DNA from: Nitriliruptoraceae bacterium
Lineage (GTDB): Bacteria > Actinomycetota > Nitriliruptoria > Nitriliruptorales > Nitriliruptoraceae
DNA: 5,713 nt
Direction: 5' to 3'
Assembly (NCBI GenBank): GCA_007120565.1
Contig: SKNK01000331.1
Coordinates: forward strand, 1-5,713
Shown here: one piece after another, positions 1 through 5,713 of the stretch
How positions within the stretch are numbered: position 1 is the first letter of the stretch
Layout of the letters: every line of letters starts with the position of its first letter
Notes under the pieces: model-generated
Seen by the model: the letters and a program-made list of their open reading frames with translations, nothing else
Told to the model about the DNA's origin: nothing
The model's database searches: none
Position numbers and translations under genes: made by a program

Positions 1-1
1 C

Positions 2-784
2 AACGCGTTGCTCAACGAGCGCTGGTTCGTCGAGCATCCGCCGGGAGAGCTCCGCGCATCCGCCGCCGGCGGGATGGCGTTGCATCAGCCCGTCGCCGAG
101 CGCTGGCGCGAGGTCACGGGCACGCCCATCGTCGAAGGGTACGGGCTGACCGAGTCCTCCCCCGTCCTGACCTTCAACCCGCTCGGTGGGACGATCAAGG
201 ACGGCACCATCGGTATCCCCGTCCCCTCCACGCGGGTGCGCTGCGTCGACGACGCGGGTGACGACGTGCCGCTGGGGCAGCCGGGTGAGCTCGTCGCGAG
301 CGGGCCGCAGATCATGCAGGGCTACTGGCAGCGTCCAGACGAGACACAGGAGACGCTGCGCGACGGGTGGCTGCACACCGGTGACGTCGCCGAGATGGAC
401 GAGGACGGCTACTTCCGTATCGTCGACCGCATGAAGGACATGGTCCTGGTCAGTGGCTTCAACGTCTACCCCAACGAGATCGAGGAGTGCGTCATGGCGC
501 TCCCAGGCGTACAGGAGGCCGGCGTCATCGGCCTGCCGGACGACAAGACCGGTGAGTCGGTACGGGCCTACGTGGTCGCCGACGATCCTGCCCCCTCCGC
601 GGAGGAGATCATCGCGCACTGTCGGAAGCATCTCGCGGCCTACAAGGTGCCGCGCAGCGTGGAGTTCATCGACGAACTACCGAAGAGTCCGATCGGCAAG
701 ATCCTGCGCAAGGACCTGCGCAGCACCGTCAGTGTCGGCAACGATCATCAGCCTGCGGATCCCGCGGGTGAGGAGAAGGCGTAG
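2..784 (+). CDS. fadD: Long-chain fatty-acid--CoA ligase (FadD type), C-terminal part, cut by left edge
   Basis: This enzyme activates a carboxylic acid, first to an acyl-adenylate and then to an acyl-CoA, the entry step of beta-oxidation. About 260 residues are present; E. coli FadD has 561, so roughly the first 300 lie upstream. The frame is open to the left edge, so the TTG at 8 is internal. Counting that codon as residue 1, adenylate-forming motifs follow in order: EGYGLTESSP (43-52), GWLHTGD (120-126), the fatty-acyl signature around RIVDRMKDMVLVSGFNVYP (137-155), and PKSPIGKILR (225-234) with the catalytic lysine at 231. From memory it aligns well with E. coli FadD, including the AERW, VPST, GYWQRPD and GVQE stretches. 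About 20 polar residues form the tail. The stop is two bases before the transporter start, suggesting one operon. Chain-length preference cannot be read; a medium-chain or other carboxylic-acid ligase of the same family remains possible. Confidence 0.93.
   Translation, partial: NALLNERWFVEHPPGELRASAAGGMALHQPVAERWREVTGTPIVEGYGLTESSPVLTFNPLGGTIKDGTIGIPVPSTRVRCVDDAGDDVPLGQPGELVASGPQIMQGYWQRPDETQETLRDGWLHTGDVAEMDEDGYFRIVDRMKDMVLVSGFNVYPNEIEECVMALPGVQEAGVIGLPDDKTGESVRAYVVADDPAPSAEEIIAHCRKHLAAYKVPRSVEFIDELPKSPIGKILRKDLRSTVSVGNDHQPADPAGEEKA
771..779 (+). promoter_or_regulatory. Ribosome binding site of the BASS transporter, inside the fadD 3' end
   Basis: AGGAGAAGG lies within the last codons of the ligase gene, seven bases before the ATG at 787. 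It supports that start and suggests the two genes share an mRNA and may be translationally coupled. Confidence 0.8.
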
Positions 785-786
785 CC

Positions 787-1758
787 ATGTCGCTCACCGC
801 ATCGCTCGTCCTCGCCGTCCAGGGCCCGCCTGCCGACCACGAGGTGGTGACCCAGTTCGAGCAGATCATGCTCGTCGGGCTGGTCTTCATCATCATGTTC
901 GGCCTGGGTGCCGGCCTCACACCTCGCGACTTCGCCTCTGCGCTGCGCCGCCCGCAGGGGCTCATCATCGGGTGGGTGACCCAGTTCGGGATCATGCCGT
1001 TCCTCGCGTTCCTGCTCGTGCTCGGGCTGGTCCTTCCTCTCCCGGACGAGTACGCCGCGCCGGTCGCCATCGGCGCGCTGCTCATGGGGTCGGTCCCCGC
1101 CGGCACGACGTCGAACATCTTCACGTTCTTCTCGAAGGGCAACCTGGCGCTCAGCGTCATGATGACGACCAACTCGACGTTGTGGGCGCTCGTCATGACG
1201 CCACTTGCGCTGGTCATCTACGGGACCCGGCTGATGCCGGCCGACGCCGACCTGCAGATCCCCGTCGCCAACATCGTCGTCACGCTGGTGATCATGCTCG
1301 TGCCGGTGGCGGTGGCGATGTGGATCCGGAGCCGCAACGCCAACATCGGTGCGGTCATGGAGCTGATGGGTGGCTTCTTCGGCCTCTTCTTCATCGTCTT
1401 CCTGCTGGTGACCTGGGTGCCGCGTAACTGGCGACTTCTCGTCATCACCCCGTGGCAGGTCTACCTCGTGGCCGTCTGTCTCGGACTGTTCGGCATCACG
1501 ATCTCGTACCTGATCGCCCGTGGCATCAAGCTGCATCCGGCCAACGCCCGCACCATCGGGTTGGAGACCGGGATCCAGAACGGCCCCCTCGCCATCGCCA
1601 TCATCCTGCTCAGCTTCGACGGCCACCCAAGGTTGGGCGAGCTCCTGATCGTCCCGGCGCTCTACTCGCTGTTCATCGTCCTCGTCGCCACCGTCGTCAC
1701 GTTCTACTTCCGCCGCGCGAACCTCGCGGAGGAGCAGAGGATCCCCAGCCTCCTGTGA
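787..1758 (+). CDS. Bile acid:sodium symporter (BASS) family transporter
   Basis: This is an integral membrane protein of 323 residues, the usual size for bacterial ASBT-like proteins, with about nine or ten hydrophobic segments spread from residue 28 to 307. Residues that build the two sodium sites of Neisseria ASBT have counterparts: Q66 in TQFGIMP, S109-N110 in the crossing motif VPAGTTSN, T131 in NSTLWALVMTP, and E260 and Q264 in ETGIQN. A sodium-coupled mechanism is therefore likely. The family carries organic anions, including bile acids, pyruvate and other 2-oxo acids and probably pantoate, so the substrate cannot be assigned and 'bile acid' is only a family name. The ATG is fixed by the SD at 771-779. 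Lying two bases behind an acyl-CoA ligase suggests a carboxylate substrate. I see no likeness to the arsenite exporter ACR3 beyond the shared superfamily. Confidence 0.9.
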   Translation: MSLTASLVLAVQGPPADHEVVTQFEQIMLVGLVFIIMFGLGAGLTPRDFASALRRPQGLIIGWVTQFGIMPFLAFLLVLGLVLPLPDEYAAPVAIGALLMGSVPAGTTSNIFTFFSKGNLALSVMMTTNSTLWALVMTPLALVIYGTRLMPADADLQIPVANIVVTLVIMLVPVAVAMWIRSRNANIGAVMELMGGFFGLFFIVFLLVTWVPRNWRLLVITPWQVYLVAVCLGLFGITISYLIARGIKLHPANARTIGLETGIQNGPLAIAIILLSFDGHPRLGELLIVPALYSLFIVLVATVVTFYFRRANLAEEQRIPSLL

Positions 1759-1797
1759 CCCCCGGGCTGCCCCGCCTTCGGGCTACGGCTACGCGCC

Positions 1798-2463
1798 TCA
1801 GGGGGCACCGTTGGTCAGGGCCAGGGCGAAGCCCTCACCGGCCTCGGAGGCACCGACCGTGCCGTCGCCCCCCGCCGCAGGGGCGAACCCGGTGCGTTCG
1901 AGGTAGCGACGGTGGGCATCGGTCACGCCGGTGGCCTCGACCCGGTGGATGCCCTGCTCGCCGAAGGGGCCCTCCGGGTCGAACACGTAGGTCGCCGCGC
2001 GTTGGTCGCGGTGTGGCGGAGTGACGTAGTCCAGGTCGATCCTGGCCGTGCCGTTACCGAGATCGCGGTAGAGCACCAGCCCGACCGGGACCACATCGCG
2101 TAGCACGATGAACGCCTTGTGATCCTCACGCAGCCCGGTGAAGTCCGGCTGGAATCGGGCGATGTCGTCGCGCCAGAACCGCAGGAAACGAGGCACGTAC
2201 GCGCCGGTGATGCGCCACGGGACGACCTCGAAGTACTCCTCGTGCGCCCGGTCTCGCAGGATCCGCTGGAGGTGGTAGATGTGGGCGAACATGACGATGC
2301 CGTTGGTGACCAAGACCGGGAACGCGTCGATCAGCAGGGCGTAGGCACAGAACAGGATGGCCCCGGCCAGCCCGAGCAGGCGAAGTCGCAACACCGAGGT
2401 CATGAGCATCCCGGTCACGATCAGCGCCGAGGCGAGATACCCGATCACTTCGAACCAGAACAC
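1798..2463 (-). CDS. YgjV-like membrane protein fused to a GNAT-like domain
   Basis: This 221-residue protein of unknown function has two parts. Residues 4-67 form three hydrophobic segments (about 5-23, 29-46 and 49-67) like the YgjV inner-membrane family, with GYLASALIVTG and the LRLLGLAGAILFCAYALLI stretch. Residues about 112-193 resemble a GNAT acetyltransferase fold (FIVLRDVVPVGLVLYRD, IDLDYVTPPHRD, HRRYLERTGF). From memory the same two-part arrangement occurs in uncharacterised proteins of Bacteroidetes and other bacteria. The usual Q/R-x-x-G-x-G/A acetyl-CoA loop is not clear: the site reads HRDQRAAT. The last 25 residues are Gly/Ala-rich. I chose GTG at 2463-2461 because a perfect AGGAGG lies seven bases before it and it places the first helix at the N terminus. 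In-frame ATG (2496) and TTG (2517) would add 11 or 18 polar residues. It is divergent from the cupin and convergent with the transporter. Confidence 0.75.
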   Translation of the reverse strand: MFWFEVIGYLASALIVTGMLMTSVLRLRLLGLAGAILFCAYALLIDAFPVLVTNGIVMFAHIYHLQRILRDRAHEEYFEVVPWRITGAYVPRFLRFWRDDIARFQPDFTGLREDHKAFIVLRDVVPVGLVLYRDLGNGTARIDLDYVTPPHRDQRAATYVFDPEGPFGEQGIHRVEATGVTDAHRRYLERTGFAPAAGGDGTVGASEAGEGFALALTNGAP

Positions 2464-2470
2464 TCCGCGG

Positions 2471-2476
2471 CCTCCT
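2471..2476 (-). promoter_or_regulatory. Ribosome binding site that decides the start of the YgjV/GNAT-like gene
   Basis: On the minus strand this reads AGGAGG, a full consensus SD, with a seven-base spacer (2470-2464) to the GTG at 2463. The in-frame ATG at 2496 and TTG at 2517 both lie upstream of it, so GTG is the better start. Confidence 0.75.
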
Positions 2477-2491
2477 GTGGTCAGCCAACCG

Positions 2492-2517
2492 AGCATACGC
2501 CTCGGGACAGGTGCCAA
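2492..2517 (-). promoter_or_regulatory. Possible promoter of the YgjV/GNAT-like gene
   Basis: On the minus strand TTGGCA (2517-2512) resembles a -35 box and TATGCT (2497-2492) a -10 box of the TANNNT type. The -10 position would start transcription near 2485, giving a short leader that contains the AGGAGG at 2476-2471. The spacer is only 14 bases, below the usual 16-18, so the -10 is more credible than the pair. This is a guess from consensus only. Confidence 0.25.
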
Positions 2518-2575
2518 CGGCGGGGCTCCGGGGGTGCGCGGTACGGTCGCGCATCATCGACCGGAGCAGATCGAC

Positions 2576-2917
2576 GTGGCCCGTACTCCCGTAGAGGAAT
2601 CGATCGTCGTCAACGGCCTCGCTGAGGCTCTGCCGATCAGCGAGTCCGCCACCACTTCGCGAAGCCTGGTCGACAACGATCATGTTCGCGTCGTGACCTT
2701 CGCCTTCGACACCGGCGAGGAGTTGACCGAGCACACCGCGGCGATGCCGGTGGTGGTGCAGATGATCACCGGCAGCATGCGGTTCGAGGTAGTGGGAGAG
2801 GCGCACCACCTGGAGCCGGGGGACTGCATCTACCTGCCAGCGCGAGAGCCTCACTCGCTCCAAGCGCTCGAGCCGTCGCGGTTGTCGCTGGTGATGTTGC
2901 GCGACGCTCAGGAGTGA
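2576..2917 (+). CDS. Small single-domain cupin protein
   Basis: This 113-residue protein is a soluble conserved beta-barrel of unknown function. Cupin motif 2 is clear at residues 82-95 (GDCIYLPAREPHSL, with H93). Motif 1 is at about 47-66 (GEELTEHTAAMPVVVQMITG) and is reduced: H53 is present, but the second histidine of HxH is Ala and the usual Glu is Gln62. This HTA...VQ variant also occurs, as I recall, in other small bacterial cupins. Such proteins may bind a metal weakly or differently, and serve as sensors, isomerases or dioxygenase-like enzymes, so the role is open. I chose the GTG at 2576 because GGAG (2563-2566) lies nine bases upstream and the product then has the normal compact size. 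A GTG at 2534 is in frame but has no good SD. The gene is divergent from the membrane protein and convergent with the methyltransferase. Confidence 0.8.
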   Translation: MARTPVEESIVVNGLAEALPISESATTSRSLVDNDHVRVVTFAFDTGEELTEHTAAMPVVVQMITGSMRFEVVGEAHHLEPGDCIYLPAREPHSLQALEPSRLSLVMLRDAQE

Positions 2918-2941
2918 CCTCGAGAGCGAGACGGGTCGGCG

Positions 2942-2953
2942 ATCTCCGGAGAT
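2942..2953. repeat. 12-bp perfect palindrome between convergent genes
   Basis: ATCTCCGGAGAT reads the same on both strands and lies in the 38-base gap between the cupin stop (2917) and the methyltransferase stop (2956). As RNA it could fold only into a short stem with a tiny loop, and no T-run follows on either strand, so it is a poor terminator. It may be chance or a protein-binding site. Confidence 0.4.
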
Positions 2954-2955
2954 GG

Positions 2956-3585
2956 TCAGATCGCTGGACCTGCTGAGGGCTTCCCCTCCCGCAGGATCGC
3001 GACGATGAAGTCGGCATCGGTGCGGTGGGGACGCAGATCCCACGTCGACAGCAACAGGTCGGCAACCAGTCCCGCGGCATCCGCCTGGCTAAGGAACTCG
3101 TCGACCGCGTAGCCGCGGTTCGTGCCGAAGCCGATCACCGCACGGCCATCCTCGCGGAGGTGCGCGCTCAACCGCGCCAGCACGTCGCCTCGCGTGCTCG
3201 GGGCGAGGAAGGTCATCACGTTGCCTGCGCACACGATCGCGTCGAAGCCCTCGGAGATCCCCCTCGAAGCGAGGTCGAGCGTGGCGAGGTCGTCGACCAA
3301 CCAACGGGGGCCTGGGTGATCCTGCTCAGCGGCCTCGATGAGCTCTGGGTCGATGTCCACGCCGACGACATCGTGCCCCAACGCATGCAGGAACCCGCCG
3401 ACCCTGCCAGGTCCGCAGCCGGCGTCCAGCACGCGGGCGCCTCGAGGCACCATCGCATCGATCAGGCGCGCCTCACCGGCGAGGTCGTTCCCCTCCGCGG
3501 CCATGGACCGGAACCGCTCGATGTACCAGCTCGAGTGGTTCGGGTCGGCCCGGGTGATCCGGACCCACTCGTTCTCGTCGGACAT
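2956..3585 (-). CDS. Class I SAM-dependent methyltransferase
   Basis: This 209-residue soluble enzyme should transfer a methyl group from S-adenosylmethionine; its acceptor is unknown. The Rossmann-fold motifs are clear: motif I VLDAGCGPGRVG (52-63), the acidic ribose-binding D77 at the end of strand 2 (VVGVDID, 73-79), VDDL (97-100), and the strand-4 motif FDAIVCAGNVMTFL (114-127). The N-terminal cap HSSWYIERFRSMAAEGNDL (17-35) is typical, as I recall, of a common actinobacterial family of unknown substrate. The ATG at 3585-3583 is chosen because GAGGAG (3596-3591) precedes it by five bases and the cap starts there. The frame stays open to about 3885, but that extension is Arg/Pro/Gly-rich and runs into ilvE on the other strand, so it is not coding. 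A strong hairpin sits in the leader just before the SD. The gene is divergent from ilvE. Confidence 0.88.
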   Translation of the reverse strand: MSDENEWVRITRADPNHSSWYIERFRSMAAEGNDLAGEARLIDAMVPRGARVLDAGCGPGRVGGFLHALGHDVVGVDIDPELIEAAEQDHPGPRWLVDDLATLDLASRGISEGFDAIVCAGNVMTFLAPSTRGDVLARLSAHLREDGRAVIGFGTNRGYAVDEFLSQADAAGLVADLLLSTWDLRPHRTDADFIVAILREGKPSAGPAI

Positions 3586-3590
3586 ACCAG

Positions 3591-3596
3591 CTCCTC
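3591..3596 (-). promoter_or_regulatory. Ribosome binding site that decides the methyltransferase start
   Basis: On the minus strand this reads GAGGAG, five bases before the ATG at 3585. It supports the 209-residue product over the longer open frame, and lies four bases downstream of the hairpin at 3601-3632. Confidence 0.75.
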
Positions 3597-3600
3597 GTCG

Positions 3601-3632
3601 GGAGGGGCCGCGTTCTCGCCCGCGACCCCTCC
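3601..3632 (-). promoter_or_regulatory. 12-bp stem hairpin in the methyltransferase mRNA leader
   Basis: Bases 3601-3612 (GGAGGGGCCGCG) and 3621-3632 (CGCGACCCCTCC) are inverted repeats with an 8-base loop. On the plus strand one pair is a C-A mismatch; in a minus-strand transcript the same pair is a G-U wobble, so all 12 positions pair in the methyltransferase mRNA. No T-run follows on either side, so this is not a standard intrinsic terminator. It could affect ribosome access or mRNA stability, or be an operator in the 214-base gap between divergent genes. The structure is seen; any role is inferred. Confidence 0.55.
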
Positions 3633-3787
3633 GTCCTTGATCCACTGCAGCGTAGGTGGCCGGTGGGGTGAGCGGCCTGCGTTCCGGGGCCGCGAACCCG
3701 GTGGTGTGGCCGCTAGGTTCGTGTCGGCCGGGAGCGATGCGCACGTCGATGCGAGCCGACCGGCAGCCCTGCCTCAGCATCAGGATC

Positions 3788-3793
3788 AGGAGG
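3788..3793 (+). promoter_or_regulatory. Ribosome binding site of ilvE
   Basis: AGGAGG, a full consensus SD, stands six bases before the ATG at 3800. It favours this start over an in-frame ATG at 3737, whose GGGAG is only two bases away and too close to work well. Confidence 0.85.
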
Positions 3794-3799
3794 TCGACG

Positions 3800-4729
3800 A
3801 TGCCCTTCCCCAAGTCCGACAAGATCTGGATGGACGGCAGTTTCGTGCCATGGGATGAGGCGACGGTCCACGTCCTGACACCCACGCTGCACTACGGCTA
3901 CGGCGTGTTCGAGGGCATCCGCGCCTACCCGACGGATCGCGGACCCGCCGTGTTCCAGCTCGTGCCACATATGGAGCGGCTGCTTCAGTCCGCGCGGATC
4001 TATCCGCCGTTGGACGAGATCCCGTACACCGCCCAGGACCTCGTCGACATCGCCTGCGAGTTGATCCGCATGAACGGTCACGAGGGTGGGTGCTACATCC
4101 GTCCCACGATCTTCCTGGGCTACGGCGAGATCGGCCTCAACCCGCTGCCGTCCTCTCCGAGCATCGCGATGGCGACCTGGGAGTGGGGTTCGTACCTCGG
4201 GGAGGACTCGCTGGAGAACGGCGTCCGGGTCATGATCTCCTCCTACCGTCGGATCGGGAAGAACACCATCCCGCCAGCGGGCAAGGCCAACGGCCAGTAC
4301 CTCAACTCCTCGCTGGCGAAGGTCGAAGCCCTGCGCGCCGGGTACGACGAGGCGATCATGCTCTCCGAGGACGGCTACGTCGCCGAAGGGACGGGCGAGA
4401 ACCTGTTCGTCGTCCGCGGCGAGACCATCCTCACGCCACCGCTGTCCGACGGTCCCCTCGGAGGGATCACCCGCAACAGCGTCATGACCATCGCCAAGGA
4501 CCTCGGCTACGAGGTCCACGAGTCCAGCCTCGTTCGCACCGACCTGTTCCTCGCCGACGAGATCTTCCTGACCGGCACCGCAGCTGAGCTCACGCCGGTC
4601 AACGAGGTCGCCGGCTACGAACTCGGCAAGCGTGGCCCGGTCACCGAGGCGGTCCAGTCGGCGTTCATCGACACCGTCCGTGGCCGCGTCGAGCGCTACG
4701 ACGACTGGCTCACCTACGTCAACGGGTAA
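3800..4729 (+). CDS. ilvE: Branched-chain amino-acid aminotransferase
   Basis: This cytoplasmic PLP enzyme (fold type IV) swaps the amino group between 2-oxoglutarate/glutamate and leucine, isoleucine or valine, the last step in making these amino acids and the first in breaking them down. The 309-residue length matches E. coli IlvE. Visible marks are IWMDG (9-13), HYGYGVFEGIRAY (31-43), the PLP lysine K162 in PPAGKANGQYLNSSLAKVEA (from 158), EGTGENLF (196-203) with E196 at the position that contacts the PLP ring nitrogen, GGITRNSV (221-228), and the phosphate-binding GTAAELTPV (259-267). D-amino-acid aminotransferase and aminodeoxychorismate lyase share the fold, but the EGIRAY and GTAAE regions fit IlvE best. 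The start is set by AGGAGG at 3788-3793 and by the usual MPxxKxDxIWMDG opening. No leader peptide or T-box is seen upstream. The Eis-like gene follows 56 bases later on the same strand. Confidence 0.95.
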   Translation: MPFPKSDKIWMDGSFVPWDEATVHVLTPTLHYGYGVFEGIRAYPTDRGPAVFQLVPHMERLLQSARIYPPLDEIPYTAQDLVDIACELIRMNGHEGGCYIRPTIFLGYGEIGLNPLPSSPSIAMATWEWGSYLGEDSLENGVRVMISSYRRIGKNTIPPAGKANGQYLNSSLAKVEALRAGYDEAIMLSEDGYVAEGTGENLFVVRGETILTPPLSDGPLGGITRNSVMTIAKDLGYEVHESSLVRTDLFLADEIFLTGTAAELTPVNEVAGYELGKRGPVTEAVQSAFIDTVRGRVERYDDWLTYVNG

Positions 4730-4770
4730 GCACACCGCGGGAGCACCGACAGCCGCGCCCCGTGTGGTGT

Positions 4771-4777
4771 GAAGGAG
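4771..4777 (+). promoter_or_regulatory. Ribosome binding site of the Eis-like gene
   Basis: GAAGGAG stands eight bases before the ATG at 4786, supporting that start. It lies in the 56-base gap after ilvE; no terminator is evident there, so read-through from ilvE is possible. Confidence 0.8.
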
Positions 4778-4785
4778 TACGGGCT

Positions 4786-5713
4786 ATGACCCAGCACGAC
4801 ACGGGTGTGCGTATCGAGCGTCTCGATGAGGGCGCCTTCCCGGAGTTCCGGCGTGCGTTCGGCGTCACCTTCGGTCACGAACCACGCGATGAGGACCTCG
4901 ATCGCAGCAAGCGGACCGTGGAGTTCGAGCGGGGGCTGGCCGCCAGAGATGCGAGCGGGCAGGTCGTCGGTACCTCGGGGGCCTACTCCTACGAGATCTC
5001 GCTGCCGGGAGGTCGCTCAGCGCCCTGCGGCGGGGTCACCGTGGTCAGCGTCCGTGCCGACCACCGCCGCCGCGGGCTGTTGACCCGGATGATGACGCAG
5101 CTGCTGGATGACTCCGCGGAGCGTGGTGAGCCGTTCTCAGCCCTGTGGGCCTCCGAGAGCCCGATCTACGGCCGGTACGGGTTCGGTCCCGCGGTGCCGA
5201 CCTTCGACCTGCGGGTCGAGCGGGTCCACGCGAGCTTGCGCCACGAGGGTCCGGTCCGCGACGTGCAGCTCGTGGACCATGACGAAGCGCTCGCCCGTTT
5301 CCCTGCCTTGCACGAGGCCCTTCGGGAGCAGCGTGCCGGGGTGATGCGCCGCTCCGAACCTTGGTGGGAGCGGATCCTCGACGATCCTGAGCACCGCCGT
5401 GACGGTGCTGGGCCGAGGCTGCACGCCCTGCTTCCCGACCGAGGGTTCGCCACGTACCGGCTCAAGAACACCTGGACCGACGACGCTCCCGACGGCGAAG
5501 TCCGGGTCGAGGACCTGGTCGCCACCGATGCTGATGCGTTCGCGGCCCTGTGGCGCTTCCTGCTCGACGTCGACCTGTCAGCGCGTCTGACCGCATCGTT
5601 CCGACCCGCCGACGATCCGGTGGTCCACCTCCTCGATGATCCCCAGCGGGCCAGCTTCCGCCGCAGCATGGCGCTGTACCTACGTCTCGTCGACGTCGAG
5701 GCAGCCGTGGCGG
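4786..5713 (+). CDS. eis: Eis-family N-acetyltransferase, cut by right edge
   Basis: Members of this family move an acetyl group from acetyl-CoA to amines; Mycobacterium tuberculosis Eis acetylates aminoglycosides at several positions and also protein lysines. About 309 residues are present of roughly 400 expected, so the C-terminal end, whose carboxylate is reported to take part in Eis catalysis, lies outside. Visible: the acetyl-CoA site VVSVRADHRRRGLLTRMM (86-103) with its RRRGLL loop, then ASESPIYGRYGFGPA (122-136), containing Y128 at the likely place of the Eis general-acid tyrosine, and a second domain with AALWRFLLDVDLSARL (253-268) and PVVHLLDDPQ (278-287), which match Eis region by region. 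The start is backed by GAAGGAG at 4771-4777. The physiological substrate is unknown; resistance should not be assumed, since many environmental actinobacteria carry Eis paralogues. It may be co-transcribed with ilvE. Confidence 0.88.
   Translation, partial: MTQHDTGVRIERLDEGAFPEFRRAFGVTFGHEPRDEDLDRSKRTVEFERGLAARDASGQVVGTSGAYSYEISLPGGRSAPCGGVTVVSVRADHRRRGLLTRMMTQLLDDSAERGEPFSALWASESPIYGRYGFGPAVPTFDLRVERVHASLRHEGPVRDVQLVDHDEALARFPALHEALREQRAGVMRRSEPWWERILDDPEHRRDGAGPRLHALLPDRGFATYRLKNTWTDDAPDGEVRVEDLVATDADAFAALWRFLLDVDLSARLTASFRPADDPVVHLLDDPQRASFRRSMALYLRLVDVEAAVA

Noticed and set aside
748..1626. A 292-codon open frame on the minus strand opposite the transporter
   Set aside because: Its product is a low-complexity mix of Arg, Asp, Glu, Gly and His, typical of the antisense of a high-GC gene, and the plus-strand frame is a clear BASS transporter.
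1759..1797. Possible terminator between the transporter and the YgjV/GNAT-like gene
   Set aside because: The best hairpin is a 4-bp stem (CCCG 1771-1774 with CGGG 1779-1782) and no T-run follows on either strand.
3637..3719. Promoter-like boxes for ilvE (TTGATC at 3637, TAGGTT at 3714)
   Set aside because: The boxes are too far apart to form one promoter and neither has a matching partner at the right distance.
3656..3799. Upstream extension of ilvE, including an in-frame ATG at 3737
   Set aside because: IlvE proteins begin near the ATG at 3800, which has a consensus AGGAGG; the upstream ATG has an SD only two bases away and the added residues match nothing known to me.
3586..3885. N-terminal extension of the methyltransferase by up to 100 residues
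   Set aside because: The extension overlaps the ilvE start, has Arg/Pro/Gly-rich composition, and bypasses the good SD at 3596-3591.
3713..4735. A 340-codon open frame on the minus strand opposite ilvE
   Set aside because: It has no recognisable domain and covers the whole of a well-supported ilvE, so it is an antisense shadow.
4731..4771. CACACC (4731-4736) pairing with GGTGTG (4766-4771) between ilvE and the Eis-like gene
   Set aside because: The stem is only 6 bp with a 29-base loop and no T-run, so it is not credible as a terminator or a riboswitch.

Overview
The window is high-GC bacterial chromosomal DNA. It has dense genes, strong Shine-Dalgarno (SD) sequences, some GTG starts, and long non-coding reading frames on the opposite strand, as expected at high GC. 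Protein content points to an actinomycete-type organism (Actinomycetota). An Eis-family acetyltransferase, an IlvE close to actinobacterial ones, and a methyltransferase of a type common in actinobacteria all fit; the genus cannot be told from the sequence. I see no tRNA, rRNA, CRISPR array, insertion sequence, phage gene or attachment site.

Layout. (1) 2-784, +: the C-terminal part of a FadD-type acyl-CoA ligase, cut by the left edge. (2) 787-1758, +: a bile acid:sodium symporter (BASS) family membrane transporter, two bases behind the ligase and apparently translated from an SD inside its end. (3) 1798-2463, -: a small membrane protein joining a three-helix YgjV-like part to a GNAT-like domain, convergent with the transporter. 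(4) 2576-2917, +: a small cupin, divergent from gene 3 across 112 bases. (5) 2956-3585, -: a class I SAM-dependent methyltransferase, convergent with the cupin, with a 12-bp hairpin in its leader. (6) 3800-4729, +: branched-chain amino-acid aminotransferase IlvE, complete. (7) 4786-5713, +: an Eis-like N-acetyltransferase, cut by the right edge and possibly co-transcribed with ilvE.

How they work together. Only the ligase-transporter pair looks like a functional unit: the transporter may move an organic acid that the ligase then converts to its CoA thioester. The other genes look like ordinary, independently transcribed chromosomal genes arranged in alternating orientation. I found no convincing novel multi-gene system. 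The items most worth a second look are the leader hairpin before the methyltransferase, the membrane-anchored GNAT-like protein with a poor acetyl-CoA loop, and the coupled ligase-transporter pair.
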